Assembly (NCBI GenBank): GCA_964425195.1
Contig: CAYRLG010000011.1
Location: 1 to 64,000 of the forward strand
Reading direction: 5' to 3'
Length of the DNA stretch: 64,000 nt
Origin: Desulfamplus sp964425195
Lineage (GTDB): Bacteria; Desulfobacterota; Desulfobacteria; Desulfobacterales; Desulfobacteraceae
The position numbers and the translations under genes were made by a program. The notes beneath the pieces were generated by a model. The model did not search any database. It worked only from the letters and a program-made list of their open reading frames with translations, and was not told where the DNA came from. Of this stretch, positions 54,229 to 63,697 are shown one piece after another (the stretch's first letter is position 1; the number at the start of each line of letters is the position of its first letter).

Positions 54229-56616
54229 CTACTGGAGCAGACTCATTACATTCTGTGATGAAGCATTTGCTTGAGACATTGCATAAGAACCAGATTGAGC
54301 AAGAATCTGAAGTTTTGAGAAGTTTTGAGATTCTGCAGCAAAGTCAACGTCTCTTATTGCAGATTCTGCAGCTTGAACATTTACCTGCGTCACACTAATA
54401 TTGTTAATAGTTGCGGTCAATTGGTTCTGAGTAGAACCTAAGTTTGCCCTTATCTTATCGTAATCTTTCAAAGCAGAGTCGGCTACTGCAATTGCAATTT
54501 GTGCCCCCTCTTGACTTGTAACATCAATATCTTTAAGTCTTGTCACTTTGGTGTCTTCAAGAGAGATATCAGATGCAGTACCTCCACCTGTGGATTTAGC
54601 AACAGAACCAGATATAAGTGATGAGCCTTTTTTTAGCGTCATATCCTCTGTGAGGAACAGATCTCCTTTAACTACAGCATTTTGTTCAAGAGTAACGCCT
54701 GGTCCGACAATTCCGTTAGCAGTATTGATTCCAGTTGTAAGATATGTACCGGCTGCAATAGTTGAGCCACTTTTGATAGTAGAACCTGCTGCCATTACAA
54801 GCTCGTCTGTAGTTGAGCTTACTGCACTCAAAGTTATGCTACCACCAACGGTTGAGCCAATATTTAACACTGTTGATGATTTCAAGGAAGAACCCGCATT
54901 AATTACAGTGTCTTTGTTTGTGGAAGCTACTGCTGCTGTAGTAAAATCGGCACCCAAAGTCGAACCTTCAGCAAGTGTAGAACCAGATTGAATTTTGGAA
55001 TCTTTTTTAAGGGTAAAGTCTCGTGAAATAGTTGAATCTGCTGCCGTTACAATATCATCGTTAATTGTTGAGCCAACAGCTGCTATTGAACCTGAAATTA
55101 ATTTAGTGGTGTTATTAGCATCTGTACTTCCCTTTACTGTCATGTCCTGTTGTAATAGAACATCTCCCTTAGTTACTGTATTAACACTAAGTATAGTACC
55201 AGCTGCTATTGTTGTGCCACTGGCATTAACTATATCAGTTGTTACTTGTGTTCCTGCAGCAAGTGTAGAACCACTTTTTAAAGTACTGCCAGCCGCGAGT
55301 GTTGCATCTTTTGTAAGAGTTTTTGCTGCAACTGTAGTATTACCACCAAGAGTTGTGCCAGATTCAATTGTAGAGCCAGATTTTATTGTAGAACCAGCAG
55401 CAACTTTTGAATCAATCGTTGTGGTTTTTGTCTGGGTTGAAAGTTCAAATCCCACAGTTGAGCCTGCTGTGAGTGTAGAGCCAGATATTATTTTAGAGCC
55501 GGCAGACAGCAACATTTCGTTGCCAACAGTTGTTGTTCCTGTAGTAGTAAGAGATTGTTTGAGTTGTTCTCCTGCATCTGAGTCTTTAACCAAGAGAGAA
55601 TTAGAACCGAACTGTGTTAGCTTAACCTCACCAAATGTTGACATATCAGCCGCAGTTTTACCCATAACACTCTTTACATCACCCTCAATAAGAATTCCCC
55701 TTCCATCAGCAGAATTGAGTGTGAGTTTGCCGTCTGAACTTACAGATGCAGTAACACCTGTTTGATCACTTTTGCTGTTAATAGCTTTTGCCAAAGCACC
55801 ATCTGTATCATTTTCTTGGACTGTAACAGCACCCATATCAACGCCATTGATTTTAAACTCCGCACCAATGGAACCTGCTTTTACACTACCTAAAGAAGAC
55901 GTCTCAACAACAGCTTGTGCAGTAATTCCAAGTTGATCTGACATCTTATTGATTGTGGCTGCAACAGCAGCAGCACCATTTTCTGCTGAGTTGTTGTACT
56001 GTAAATCTACTGCTTGGAGTTGATAATCTTTATTTTCAGTATTGCTGTGGATAACAAGAGATAGAGCACCAGAATCATTGAGTTTCATGTTAGATGTAGT
56101 TACATGACCAGTCTTTGCTGTCTCTGCAGAACCAATAGAAATTTTTGCAACTTCACCTGTACTTGCACCAACTTGGAAACTCTTATTGCTAAACTCTCCT
56201 GAAAGAAGTTTCTTGCCATTAAAAGATGTTGAAGATGCAAGCAGATCAACCTCTTCTAAAAGTTTGTTGATATCTTCTTGAATAATCTTTCTTGATTCAA
56301 AAGTTTGACCATCTTGAGCCGCTTGAATTGCTTTAGTTTTGATTGTGTTGGTAATTTTAATAGCTTCATCAAGAGCACCGTCAGCAGTTTGAACAATATT
56401 AATACCGTCATTAGCATTACGGATAGCCTGTCCAAGACCAAGTCCTTGAGCTTTTAGAGAATCGGCAATTGCCATGCCTGAAGCATCATCAGCAGCTTTG
56501 TTGATTCTCATACCAGTAGAAAGTCTTTCCAATGAACCGGAAAGGGCGTTATCATTTTTTTTCATGTTCATGTGTGCATTTAATGCAGCCACATTTGTAT
56601 TTATTGTAAGTGCCAT
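54229..56616 (-). CDS. fliC: Large flagellin with a solenoid-like repeat insert
   Basis: A 795-residue flagellin. The N-terminal D0/D1 region (1-175: MALTINTNVAALNA...) and C-terminal region (about 700-795, ending SQNVMSLLQ) are conserved. Residues 245-330 resemble the flagellin-IN motif. Residues 365-680 are a variable insert with repeated AGSTIKSGSTIAAGT-like units. Two long stretches (about 440-512 and 606-678) are near copies of each other: both contain GST-KSGST-AAGT, then VKGD or TKGD, then DMT-K. The short hydrophobic-Gly-Ser period suggests a beta-solenoid on the filament surface. A consensus sigma-28 promoter lies upstream (56737-56763) and a terminator downstream. GGAGGAG precedes the ATG. 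Confidence 0.95.
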   Translation of the reverse strand: MALTINTNVAALNAHMNMKKNDNALSGSLERLSTGMRINKAADDASGMAIADSLKAQGLGLGQAIRNANDGINIVQTADGALDEAIKITNTIKTKAIQAAQDGQTFESRKIIQEDINKLLEEVDLLASSTSFNGKKLLSGEFSNKSFQVGASTGEVAKISIGSAETAKTGHVTTSNMKLNDSGALSLVIHSNTENKDYQLQAVDLQYNNSAENGAAAVAATINKMSDQLGITAQAVVETSSLGSVKAGSIGAEFKINGVDMGAVTVQENDTDGALAKAINSKSDQTGVTASVSSDGKLTLNSADGRGILIEGDVKSVMGKTAADMSTFGEVKLTQFGSNSLLVKDSDAGEQLKQSLTTTGTTTVGNEMLLSAGSKIISGSTLTAGSTVGFELSTQTKTTTIDSKVAAGSTIKSGSTIESGTTLGGNTTVAAKTLTKDATLAAGSTLKSGSTLAAGTQVTTDIVNASGTTIAAGTILSVNTVTKGDVLLQQDMTVKGSTDANNTTKLISGSIAAVGSTINDDIVTAADSTISRDFTLKKDSKIQSGSTLAEGSTLGADFTTAAVASTNKDTVINAGSSLKSSTVLNIGSTVGGSITLSAVSSTTDELVMAAGSTIKSGSTIAAGTYLTTGINTANGIVGPGVTLEQNAVVKGDLFLTEDMTLKKGSSLISGSVAKSTGGGTASDISLEDTKVTRLKDIDVTSQEGAQIAIAVADSALKDYDKIRANLGSTQNQLTATINNISVTQVNVQAAESAIRDVDFAAESQNFSKLQILAQSGSYAMSQANASSQNVMSLLQ

Positions 56617-56736
56617 AGTAGTTCTCCTCCATGAATTAAGTTTATTCGAGCCTCATTGCTCTATATATATTCTTGCCAATAGTTAAGTTTGATGTTTTAT
56701 TTTAACTTTTAAAACTTATCTTAAATTTATAACTCT

Positions 56737-56763
56737 ATATCGTCATTCGTTTGTATAGCTTTA
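56737..56763 (-). promoter_or_regulatory. Sigma-28 (FliA) promoter of the flagellin gene
   Basis: On the minus strand, TAAA (56763-56760), a 15-nt spacer and GACGATAT (56744-56737) closely match TAAA-N15-GCCGATAA. Transcription would start about 115 nt before the flagellin ATG. Confidence 0.8.
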
Positions 56764-56806
56764 GAAAAAATATTGTCTTTTTAGAAAAAGCAGAGATTTT
56801 GTACTT

Positions 56807-58891
56807 TTATTTAGTTGACATCACCCAAACTCCATCCCATTCAACAGGGGGGTTTTGCTTAAATAGCTTACACCTTTCAATAAAGAGTTTAGATGGACCA
56901 TCTTCATTTTTATACTCCAATGCTTTTTTAAAAAAAGCGATAGCATCATCCCATTTACTCTCTTTATAGGCTTGTCTGTATGCAGCAAGACCTTGTGTGA
57001 ACATATTTACACACTCTTCATCTAAGTGTGATGCTGGACGAGTCGAAATCAGCTCATATATTCTGATTGCGTGATACTTTCCTTTTACCCTAATTAAATC
57101 TAACTCTCTGTATAAAAATTTATCAGAAGCAATATCGTTCTTAGTTCCTTCGCTTATAATAATCTGAACTCCGTAAATCTTGGTAACTCCCTCAAGTCTT
57201 GATGCAAGATTTACCTCATCTCCTATAACAGTATAGTCAAATCTGCGGATAGAACCCATGTTACCAACAATCATTTCACCGCTATTTATTCCAATACCAA
57301 TAGAAATAGAAGGTTTGCTTTTTTCAATAATGGCACTATCTAAGTATTTAATTTTATTCTTATCATTTGTTTTAATAGAGTGCTTCTGATTCATCTGCTC
57401 TAATCGCTCTTTCATCTCAAGGGCTGTGTAGCAGCTATTTTCTGCATGGTTATCACTCCATACAGGTGCACCAAATATCACCATAATTGCGTCACCTATA
57501 TATTTATCAAGAGTGCCGCTGTGTTTAAAAATTATATCAGTCATCTGTGTAAAATAGTTGTTTAAAAGGCTTACCAACTCTTCTGGAGTAAGGTTTTCAG
57601 AAAGAGTTGTAAATCCTCTTATGTCAGAAAATAGAACAGATAGCCTTTTTCTTTGTCCTCCAAGTTTAAGGTTTTCATGATTTTCAATGATGCTTGCTAC
57701 AACTTCAGGTGATACATAACTATCAAACGCCTTTTTTAAAACCGATTTCTCTTTATAATTTTTTGTAAACTCTCTTAATCCTATAAAAAGACCGTTACAG
57801 CTAACTGCTGCAATAGCAGGCATTATATCAAGTATAATACCCTGATATTGAAATATAGTAATTGAAATAGATAAAATCAGAGCTAATATTGTTATAGTTG
57901 ATAGTGTTAAATATAGAGGATTTTTTCTAAACAGAGTTAAAGCAACTGCAAAAATATAAAACAAGAACCATTTGGCTTCTTGCAAAGGGAACTCCTGTAT
58001 TGGATAGCCTTTAAGAATTGTCCTTACGACATTTGACTGAATCTCAACACCAAATATCATCTTTTTTGTAAAACGCATAAACGGGTAGGGATAGGCGTCA
58101 GCTCCACTTTCAACTTCAACTGCAGAATCGGCAATAAATCCAATAAAAACTACCTTATCTTTAAAAATGGTTGGATCAACCATATCATTTATCACTTGAT
58201 AGTATGAGACTGCCGGAATAGTTCCTGCTTTTCCCTCATAATCTATAAAAAAGAGCCCTTCATTATTTATACTACTTAGATAGTCTGATGAGATATTTAA
58301 AGCTGTTTTTACTGTCGCAAATGCTAATGAAGGACGGTTATCAACAAGATTGGATGCCATTCGTATGCTGCCATCTCCATCAGGGTAGAAATTTACCATA
58401 CCTACAGAAGCTGCAACTGATGCAAGCACTGGAATAGGTTCCTCTATAAAATAGGTCTCATATCCTTGACGACCAGTTATGGTAAGGTTTGCAGCAAGAA
58501 CAACATTACCAGCTTTTTTTATGGCTTGTGCAAAAATTTTATCTTCTGATTGGTCAGAGGACTCTTCAGGAAATAGAATATCAAAAGCAATGGCTGCAGC
58601 ACCTGCATGGCTTAACTTATCAACAAGAGTTGCATGAAGTGTTCTTGACCATGGCCATCTCAATTTAATCTGCTTAAACGATGGCTCATCAATAGCTACA
58701 ATTATAACATCATCAATTTTATTTTTTGACGATTGTGTAAAAGATGATCTTAGGTTGTAGAGTACATCTTGCCATGCAAAGTCTGCAAGTTCCATAAAGG
58801 AGGAGTGCCCCCAAAAAACAAAAACAATAATTGGAAGAGAGAGAGGAACTATTATAGATTTTAAAAGTTTTATAAAATTTAGTTTTTTCAT
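56807..58891 (-). CDS. CHASE2-domain adenylate/guanylate cyclase
   Basis: A 694-residue membrane class III cyclase. One N-terminal membrane helix (about 12-28), an extracytoplasmic CHASE2 domain (about 30-300), then three membrane helices (about 308-375) and a class III cyclase domain (about 415-600). Metal-binding aspartates are D423 (FSDIRG) and D467 (YIGDAIM). A C-terminal helical, TPR-like segment follows. It makes cAMP or cGMP in response to an external signal. It lies upstream of the flagellin gene on the same strand but separated by that gene's own promoter. Confidence 0.92.
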   Translation of the reverse strand: MKKLNFIKLLKSIIVPLSLPIIVFVFWGHSSFMELADFAWQDVLYNLRSSFTQSSKNKIDDVIIVAIDEPSFKQIKLRWPWSRTLHATLVDKLSHAGAAAIAFDILFPEESSDQSEDKIFAQAIKKAGNVVLAANLTITGRQGYETYFIEEPIPVLASVAASVGMVNFYPDGDGSIRMASNLVDNRPSLAFATVKTALNISSDYLSSINNEGLFFIDYEGKAGTIPAVSYYQVINDMVDPTIFKDKVVFIGFIADSAVEVESGADAYPYPFMRFTKKMIFGVEIQSNVVRTILKGYPIQEFPLQEAKWFLFYIFAVALTLFRKNPLYLTLSTITILALILSISITIFQYQGIILDIMPAIAAVSCNGLFIGLREFTKNYKEKSVLKKAFDSYVSPEVVASIIENHENLKLGGQRKRLSVLFSDIRGFTTLSENLTPEELVSLLNNYFTQMTDIIFKHSGTLDKYIGDAIMVIFGAPVWSDNHAENSCYTALEMKERLEQMNQKHSIKTNDKNKIKYLDSAIIEKSKPSISIGIGINSGEMIVGNMGSIRRFDYTVIGDEVNLASRLEGVTKIYGVQIIISEGTKNDIASDKFLYRELDLIRVKGKYHAIRIYELISTRPASHLDEECVNMFTQGLAAYRQAYKESKWDDAIAFFKKALEYKNEDGPSKLFIERCKLFKQNPPVEWDGVWVMSTK

Positions 58892-59068
58892 ATTCTCTTA
58901 GCAATTCTAAATTTACTGTATAAATACAACATGCTATTTGCAATCTTATAAAGTATAGTTTAAAGTCTTTACCTATTCCACCTAAATCTACATTTTCTAT
59001 TCAATTTTGTTCCATTGCGTTTTAATTTGTTCATCTAAAAGTTAAATCAGAAGGAGAAATGAATTTGT

Positions 59069-59899
59069 ATGAATTATGAGCAAGATCGGCTCAAGAGACA
59101 GTTAGAGTCTATTTATTTAGCCTATAACAAAAGAGAGTTAATTCATCCCGATCCTCTTGAATTTCTTGATAACTATCCTGAGCCAAAAGATCGTGAAATT
59201 GCAGCACTTATTGCAGCATCTTTAGCATATGGCAGAGTTGATCAAATCCTAAAACATGTAGGTGCTGTTTTTCAAATAATAAAAGAGTCCTATTTTTTAA
59301 AAGTTGAATCTTCAAATAACTATATCAGTTCTTATCTGATTCAAAGTAGTGATGCTGATATTATTCGAGATTTCCGCAATTTTAGATATAGATTTACCAA
59401 TGATGAACATATCACCTCTTTTCTTATTGGCATTAAATCAATGGTTAAAGAGTATGGCTCACTCAAAGAGTTCTTTTTAAATGCAATAAAAAGAGAAGAT
59501 ATAAATATTATTCCCGCATTAACCCAGTTTGTTAAACGGATTACTGAAAAAGGCAACTGTGGTAATCTTGCTCCAAATCCTGAAAAGGGAAGTGCTTGTA
59601 AAAGAAATTGTCTGTTTTTAAGGTGGCTTATAAGAAAAGATGAAGTTGATCCCGGTGGCTGGGATGAGATACCATCGTCAATGCTTATCGTGCCTTTGGA
59701 TACACACATGCACCGCACTGGAAGGCTTCTTAAATTCACACAAAGAAAACAGACAGACATGAAGACTGCACTTGAGGTTACAGATGGGTTTAGGCAAATT
59801 TGCCCTGACGATCCTGTAAAGTACGATTTTTGTTTAACACGATTTGGTATCCATCCAGACATGGATTTTAGCGAACTTGAAGAGGTTGTAAAAAAGTAA
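59069..59899 (+). CDS. TIGR02757 (DUF2400) family protein
   Basis: A 276-residue cytoplasmic protein of the TIGR02757 family. Its fold resembles helix-hairpin-helix DNA glycosylases. Motifs are HPDPLEFLDNYPEPKDREIAAL near the start, LRWLIRKDEVDPGGW and IVPLDTHMHRTGR. The conserved charged residues suggest enzyme activity, but none is established. GAAGGAG precedes the start; a start a few codons upstream is possible. Confidence 0.88.
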   Translation: MNYEQDRLKRQLESIYLAYNKRELIHPDPLEFLDNYPEPKDREIAALIAASLAYGRVDQILKHVGAVFQIIKESYFLKVESSNNYISSYLIQSSDADIIRDFRNFRYRFTNDEHITSFLIGIKSMVKEYGSLKEFFLNAIKREDINIIPALTQFVKRITEKGNCGNLAPNPEKGSACKRNCLFLRWLIRKDEVDPGGWDEIPSSMLIVPLDTHMHRTGRLLKFTQRKQTDMKTALEVTDGFRQICPDDPVKYDFCLTRFGIHPDMDFSELEEVVKK

Positions 59900-59978
59900 A
59901 ACAGGAAGATAAACAGCTTTGCTACAATTATTGTTGTGTTAAAGCTCTTAAACAACAAAATAGACGGAATTTTAGATT

Positions 59979-61757
59979 ATGGATAAACATCGTCACTATA
60001 AAGAGCTGTTTTTGGCAATGTCAAACCCTGCGTTTTATCCTGATACTGCTGATCGTATTGAAGAGCTTGAGACCCACATCTCAAAGATATTTCTTGTTGG
60101 AGATTATGTTTATAAAATAAAAAAGCCCTTTGATCTTGGGTTTCTTGATTTTACCACTCTTGAAAATAGAGAACATTTTTGTAAACAGGAGATTTTGCTC
60201 AACCGAAGATTATCTTGTAATGTGTATATTGATGTCGTGCCAATTACCTTTGAAAATGGACAATATACTCTCGGTGGTAATGGCGAACCTGTTGAGTATG
60301 CTGTTAAGATGAGGAGGCTTTGTGATGATAGCTCAATGATAAATATGTTAAGGGCGAAAAAGATTAAATCAGCTGATTTGGAGGCTCTCTCTTGTCAACT
60401 CGCCTCATTTTACAGTAACACTTCCAAATGTGAACAGATGAACTGCATTGAGGTTTGGGAGAGTGTGAAAAACAACTGGGATGAAAATTTTATCCAGACA
60501 GAAGTGTTTATAAAAGAGATTATTGACAGAGCTGCCCATGATATAAATAATTTTAACACAACACCAAAAATGCAAATATTTGACAGTAACAGCTATCCAA
60601 TTGAAAATAGTGCAAATAAAATACTTGATAGCCGACTGTTTCAGGTCATAAAATCCGCAGTAAACTCATTTGTTTTCAGAAAGCAGCCTCTTTTTGATAA
60701 CAGGGTCAAAGATGGAAAAATAAGAGATTGCCATGGTGATCTCAGGACAGACCATATCTATTTTGTATCTAAGAGTTTTTTATCAAATAGCGTTAATGTC
60801 AATTCCAGTTGTAACTCCAATAAAACTGATTTTGCATCAGATCATTGTGCTTCAAACTATAAAGAGATTCAGATAATTGACTGCATAGAGTTTAATGAAA
60901 GATTCAGGCTTCAAGATATTGCTTCTGATTTGGCATTTCTTGTAATGGATATGGATTATCATGGTTTTTCTGATGAAGCATCACTCTTTTTGGACTACTA
61001 TGTTAAATATGCAGATGATCCTGGAGTTTTTATTCTACTCGATTTTTACAAGTGCTATAGAGCAATGGTTAGATGCAAAGTCAACTGTTTTCGTCTAAAC
61101 TCTGACGATCTTGATAAGCAAATAAGAGATAATATTATCCAGACAGCAAGAAGATATCTTGAACTTGCCTACACTTATGCGTTGAAGTTTGCACGCCCTA
61201 AACTCTTTATTTTGTGCGGTATGCAGGCATCTGGTAAAAGCACAATTGCCAAGGAGCTTGCAGATTTTATGGGCATAGAGCTTTTAAGTTCTGATATTAT
61301 AAGAAAAGAGCTTTTCAAAATAGACCCTATTGACTCTTCTGTTAGTCAGTTTGAACAGGGGATATACTCAAAAAGCATTACCAATCTTACATACGGAAGA
61401 ATGTTTTTACAGGCACAGGAGATTCTTGAGAGTGGAAGCTCTGTTATTCTTGATGCAACATTTGCAAAAAGCCATTTTAGAGATGAGGCAAAAATTCTTG
61501 CACAAAATAGGAATATAGAGATTCTGTTTGTAGAGTGTTACGCTAATGAGAGTGTGGTTAAAAAAAGGCTCATTCAACGAGAGAATAATCCATCAATTTC
61601 AGATGCCCGTATTATCCATTTTGATCATTTTAAAAGTGAAATTGACTCTTTTGACGAACTTGAAGAGAAAACACATATAAGAGTTGATACTTCAAATAGT
61701 TTGAAAAATTGTATAAAACACATTTTATCACAAGTATATGCAAAAGGGAGGGGATAA
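59979..61757 (+). CDS. Fused APH-like kinase and P-loop kinase (AAA family)
   Basis: A 592-residue fusion. Residues 1-390 form an aminoglycoside phosphotransferase-like domain with catalytic loop CHGDLRTDHIYF. Residues 405-592 form a P-loop kinase domain with GMQASGKSTIAKELADF, like the zeta-toxin/AAA_33 group. Such COG2187-COG0645 fusions are widespread; their substrates are unknown. A non-conserved Ser/Asn-rich insert lies near residues 265-290. The stop overlaps the start of the universal stress protein by 1 nt, which suggests translational coupling. Confidence 0.88.
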   Translation: MDKHRHYKELFLAMSNPAFYPDTADRIEELETHISKIFLVGDYVYKIKKPFDLGFLDFTTLENREHFCKQEILLNRRLSCNVYIDVVPITFENGQYTLGGNGEPVEYAVKMRRLCDDSSMINMLRAKKIKSADLEALSCQLASFYSNTSKCEQMNCIEVWESVKNNWDENFIQTEVFIKEIIDRAAHDINNFNTTPKMQIFDSNSYPIENSANKILDSRLFQVIKSAVNSFVFRKQPLFDNRVKDGKIRDCHGDLRTDHIYFVSKSFLSNSVNVNSSCNSNKTDFASDHCASNYKEIQIIDCIEFNERFRLQDIASDLAFLVMDMDYHGFSDEASLFLDYYVKYADDPGVFILLDFYKCYRAMVRCKVNCFRLNSDDLDKQIRDNIIQTARRYLELAYTYALKFARPKLFILCGMQASGKSTIAKELADFMGIELLSSDIIRKELFKIDPIDSSVSQFEQGIYSKSITNLTYGRMFLQAQEILESGSSVILDATFAKSHFRDEAKILAQNRNIEILFVECYANESVVKKRLIQRENNPSISDARIIHFDHFKSEIDSFDELEEKTHIRVDTSNSLKNCIKHILSQVYAKGRG

Positions 61758-62767
61758 TGTTTAAAAAGATATTGGCAGCAACAGATGTTGTGACAGTCAG
61801 AGATGCTCCTATTTTGTCTGCTGCTAAAATTGCATCAGAAAACAGCGCACAACTTTTGATTCTTCATACGCTTGAATCTGCTCATATTCATAATCGTAAT
61901 ATAGTAAAAGATTTTAGAACAGGGCAAGATACTCAAAACAGTTCAGAGTATGAACAGATTGTTAAGGCAGCGATTGAAAAACTCTATTCAGATATACTTT
62001 TATCTCAATCTTCTCAGATAGAGTATGAGATAAAAGTAGTTACAGGTTTCCCGTGGGAAGAGATTCTAAATTGTGCAAGAGAATCAAATCCAGAACTTAT
62101 TGTAGTTGGTCCACATTCCAAAAGAGCAGAAGAGCAGGGAGTTGTACGTGTTGCAGGCAAGATAGGAAGTACAGTTCAAAATATCATATCAAGAGAGAGA
62201 TGTCCTGTTATGATTATCAACCACGAAATTCCCTCTGAAATGGTAGGTTTTAAAAAGATATTGGTTGGTATTGATTACTCTGTTTCATGTGAATCTGCTC
62301 TTGTTTTTGCGACAAAGATTGCAAAAGAGTATGGTTCAAAAATAGTCATATTTCAGATGGTACCAATCCTTCCATATCCTAAATATTCAAAAGAGAATTA
62401 TGAGACAGACCTTAAAAATTCAAATAAAAGACTTAAAGAGTTTTGCGAAAAATATCTTTTGGGAATTGAGCACGAGTATCAAATATGGGGTGGAGGAGCT
62501 GCACATGTAGAGATATTGAAATGTGCTGAACAAAATAGAGCTGATCTTATTGTTATGGGGTCACACACAAAGTCAGAGTCTGGTAAGTGGTATGCTGGAA
62601 GTGCTGTGGAGCGGGTAAGCTATCGCTCTAAATGTGGAATAATGGTGGTTACAGACCCTGAAGTTATTCAGCCATGGAGAGAGGAGGGCGTAGAGATAAA
62701 TATTAGAGATGAGACAAAAACTGATAGGTTTATCCATGTTTTTACAAAAAAAAATGGATTAGTATGA
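61757..62767 (+). CDS. Tandem universal stress protein
   Basis: A 336-residue protein with two UspA domains (about 1-155 and 165-310). The start is at ATG 61757 with GGGAGGGG directly upstream. The second domain carries the ATP-binding pattern VMGSHTKSESGKWYAGSAVE; the first is less exact (VVGPHSKRAEEQG). It is coupled to the upstream kinase fusion. Usually induced in stress or energy limitation. Confidence 0.9.
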   Translation: MFKKILAATDVVTVRDAPILSAAKIASENSAQLLILHTLESAHIHNRNIVKDFRTGQDTQNSSEYEQIVKAAIEKLYSDILLSQSSQIEYEIKVVTGFPWEEILNCARESNPELIVVGPHSKRAEEQGVVRVAGKIGSTVQNIISRERCPVMIINHEIPSEMVGFKKILVGIDYSVSCESALVFATKIAKEYGSKIVIFQMVPILPYPKYSKENYETDLKNSNKRLKEFCEKYLLGIEHEYQIWGGGAAHVEILKCAEQNRADLIVMGSHTKSESGKWYAGSAVERVSYRSKCGIMVVTDPEVIQPWREEGVEINIRDETKTDRFIHVFTKKNGLV

Positions 62768-62844
62768 CAAAAATGTAGCTTTTATGCCTTAAGAAATCCT
62801 TAAGAAATCAGAGTAAATCCTAAGACTTTATGGAGAGATATGCA

Positions 62845-63060
62845 ATGAAATGTGATGTTACTATTTTTAAACCTTATCCATTTAAAGTAGGTCAAAAGAT
62901 TAGAATAGAGGGAACTGGACGAAACGGAGATTGGGAGGTAATTGATATAGGTGAAAATAAGATTACCATAAAATGCCCAATATCTCATAAAGAGCTTAAA
63001 TGCGATAAATTTTGCTCTTTAGTAGAAGAGAGAGCTAATGAGGAGTGGCCAAAATTATGA
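62845..63060 (+). CDS. Small protein of unknown function, coupled to a DHFR-like gene
   Basis: A 71-residue protein with a beta-strand pattern (FKPYPFKVGQKIRIEG, GDWEVIDIGENKITIKCP), like a small SH3/OB-type barrel, plus four cysteines (KCD, KCP, KCD, FCS). ATG 62845 is preferred because GGAGAG lies 6 nt upstream. The stop codon overlaps the next start (ATGA). The function is unknown; cysteines may bind metal. Confidence 0.65.
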   Translation: MKCDVTIFKPYPFKVGQKIRIEGTGRNGDWEVIDIGENKITIKCPISHKELKCDKFCSLVEERANEEWPKL

Positions 63061-63623
63061 AAGTTATTTTAGTAATGGCAATGACACTTGATGGCAAGAC
63101 TGCTCGACACTCAATGGAGCCGGTTGATTGGACAGGCAAGGCTGACAAAAAAAAGTTTGTTGAGATAACAAAAAAAGCAGGTGCTGTTATTATGGGTTCA
63201 GCCACTTTTGATACGATGGGGCAGATGCTTAAAGATAGAAAAAATATTGTTATGACAAGAGATGTCTCTCGTCTAAATGCTCTAACTGATAGAACAATAA
63301 GCTCTGCCCAATTTTCAGATTCACCCCCTACAAGTAATAGTCAATCTCTTGAGTTTACAGACAGACCTCCTAAAGAGATTCTAAAACAGCTTGAAGAGAA
63401 TGGCTTTGACTCTGTAGCACTGATAGGTGGTTCTACCATAAACGGACTTTTTGCAAAAGAAAATCTGATTGATGAAATTTATCTAACTCTTGTTCCAAAG
63501 CTATTTGGTCGGGGACTCTCTCTATTGGAAGGTCAATTTGATATCAATTGTGATCTTGTTGAGATGGAAAAAATTGATAACCACTCTATTTTATTAAGAT
63601 ACACTGTTATTAAACCATCTTAA
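63057..63623 (+). CDS. Dihydrofolate reductase / RibD C-terminal family reductase
   Basis: A 188-residue RibD_C/DHFR-fold protein, using NAD(P)H. The start MKVILVMAMTLDGKTAR, AGAVIMGSATFDTMG and ALIGGSTINGLFA are typical. The ATG at 63057 overlaps the previous stop. It lacks a deaminase domain, so it is not full RibD; it may be a reductase in flavin or pterin metabolism. A stretch near residues 80-100 is Ser/Thr-rich and not conserved. Confidence 0.85.
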   Translation: MKVILVMAMTLDGKTARHSMEPVDWTGKADKKKFVEITKKAGAVIMGSATFDTMGQMLKDRKNIVMTRDVSRLNALTDRTISSAQFSDSPPTSNSQSLEFTDRPPKEILKQLEENGFDSVALIGGSTINGLFAKENLIDEIYLTLVPKLFGRGLSLLEGQFDINCDLVEMEKIDNHSILLRYTVIKPS

Positions 63624-63697
63624 AATATAGCTTGATAGCAATAGTTTTAAGATGACAAATCACGTATAAACTTAAAAACAGGTAAAGGAGAAAAGTT

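Noticed and set aside
54548..55765. Two long plus-strand open frames opposite the flagellin gene
   Set aside because: They mirror the repetitive flagellin insert, lack ribosome binding sites, and read as low-complexity V/P/E-rich sequence.
59341..59958. A 205-codon minus-strand frame opposite the TIGR02757 gene
   Set aside because: Antisense shadow; the plus-strand protein has clear family motifs.
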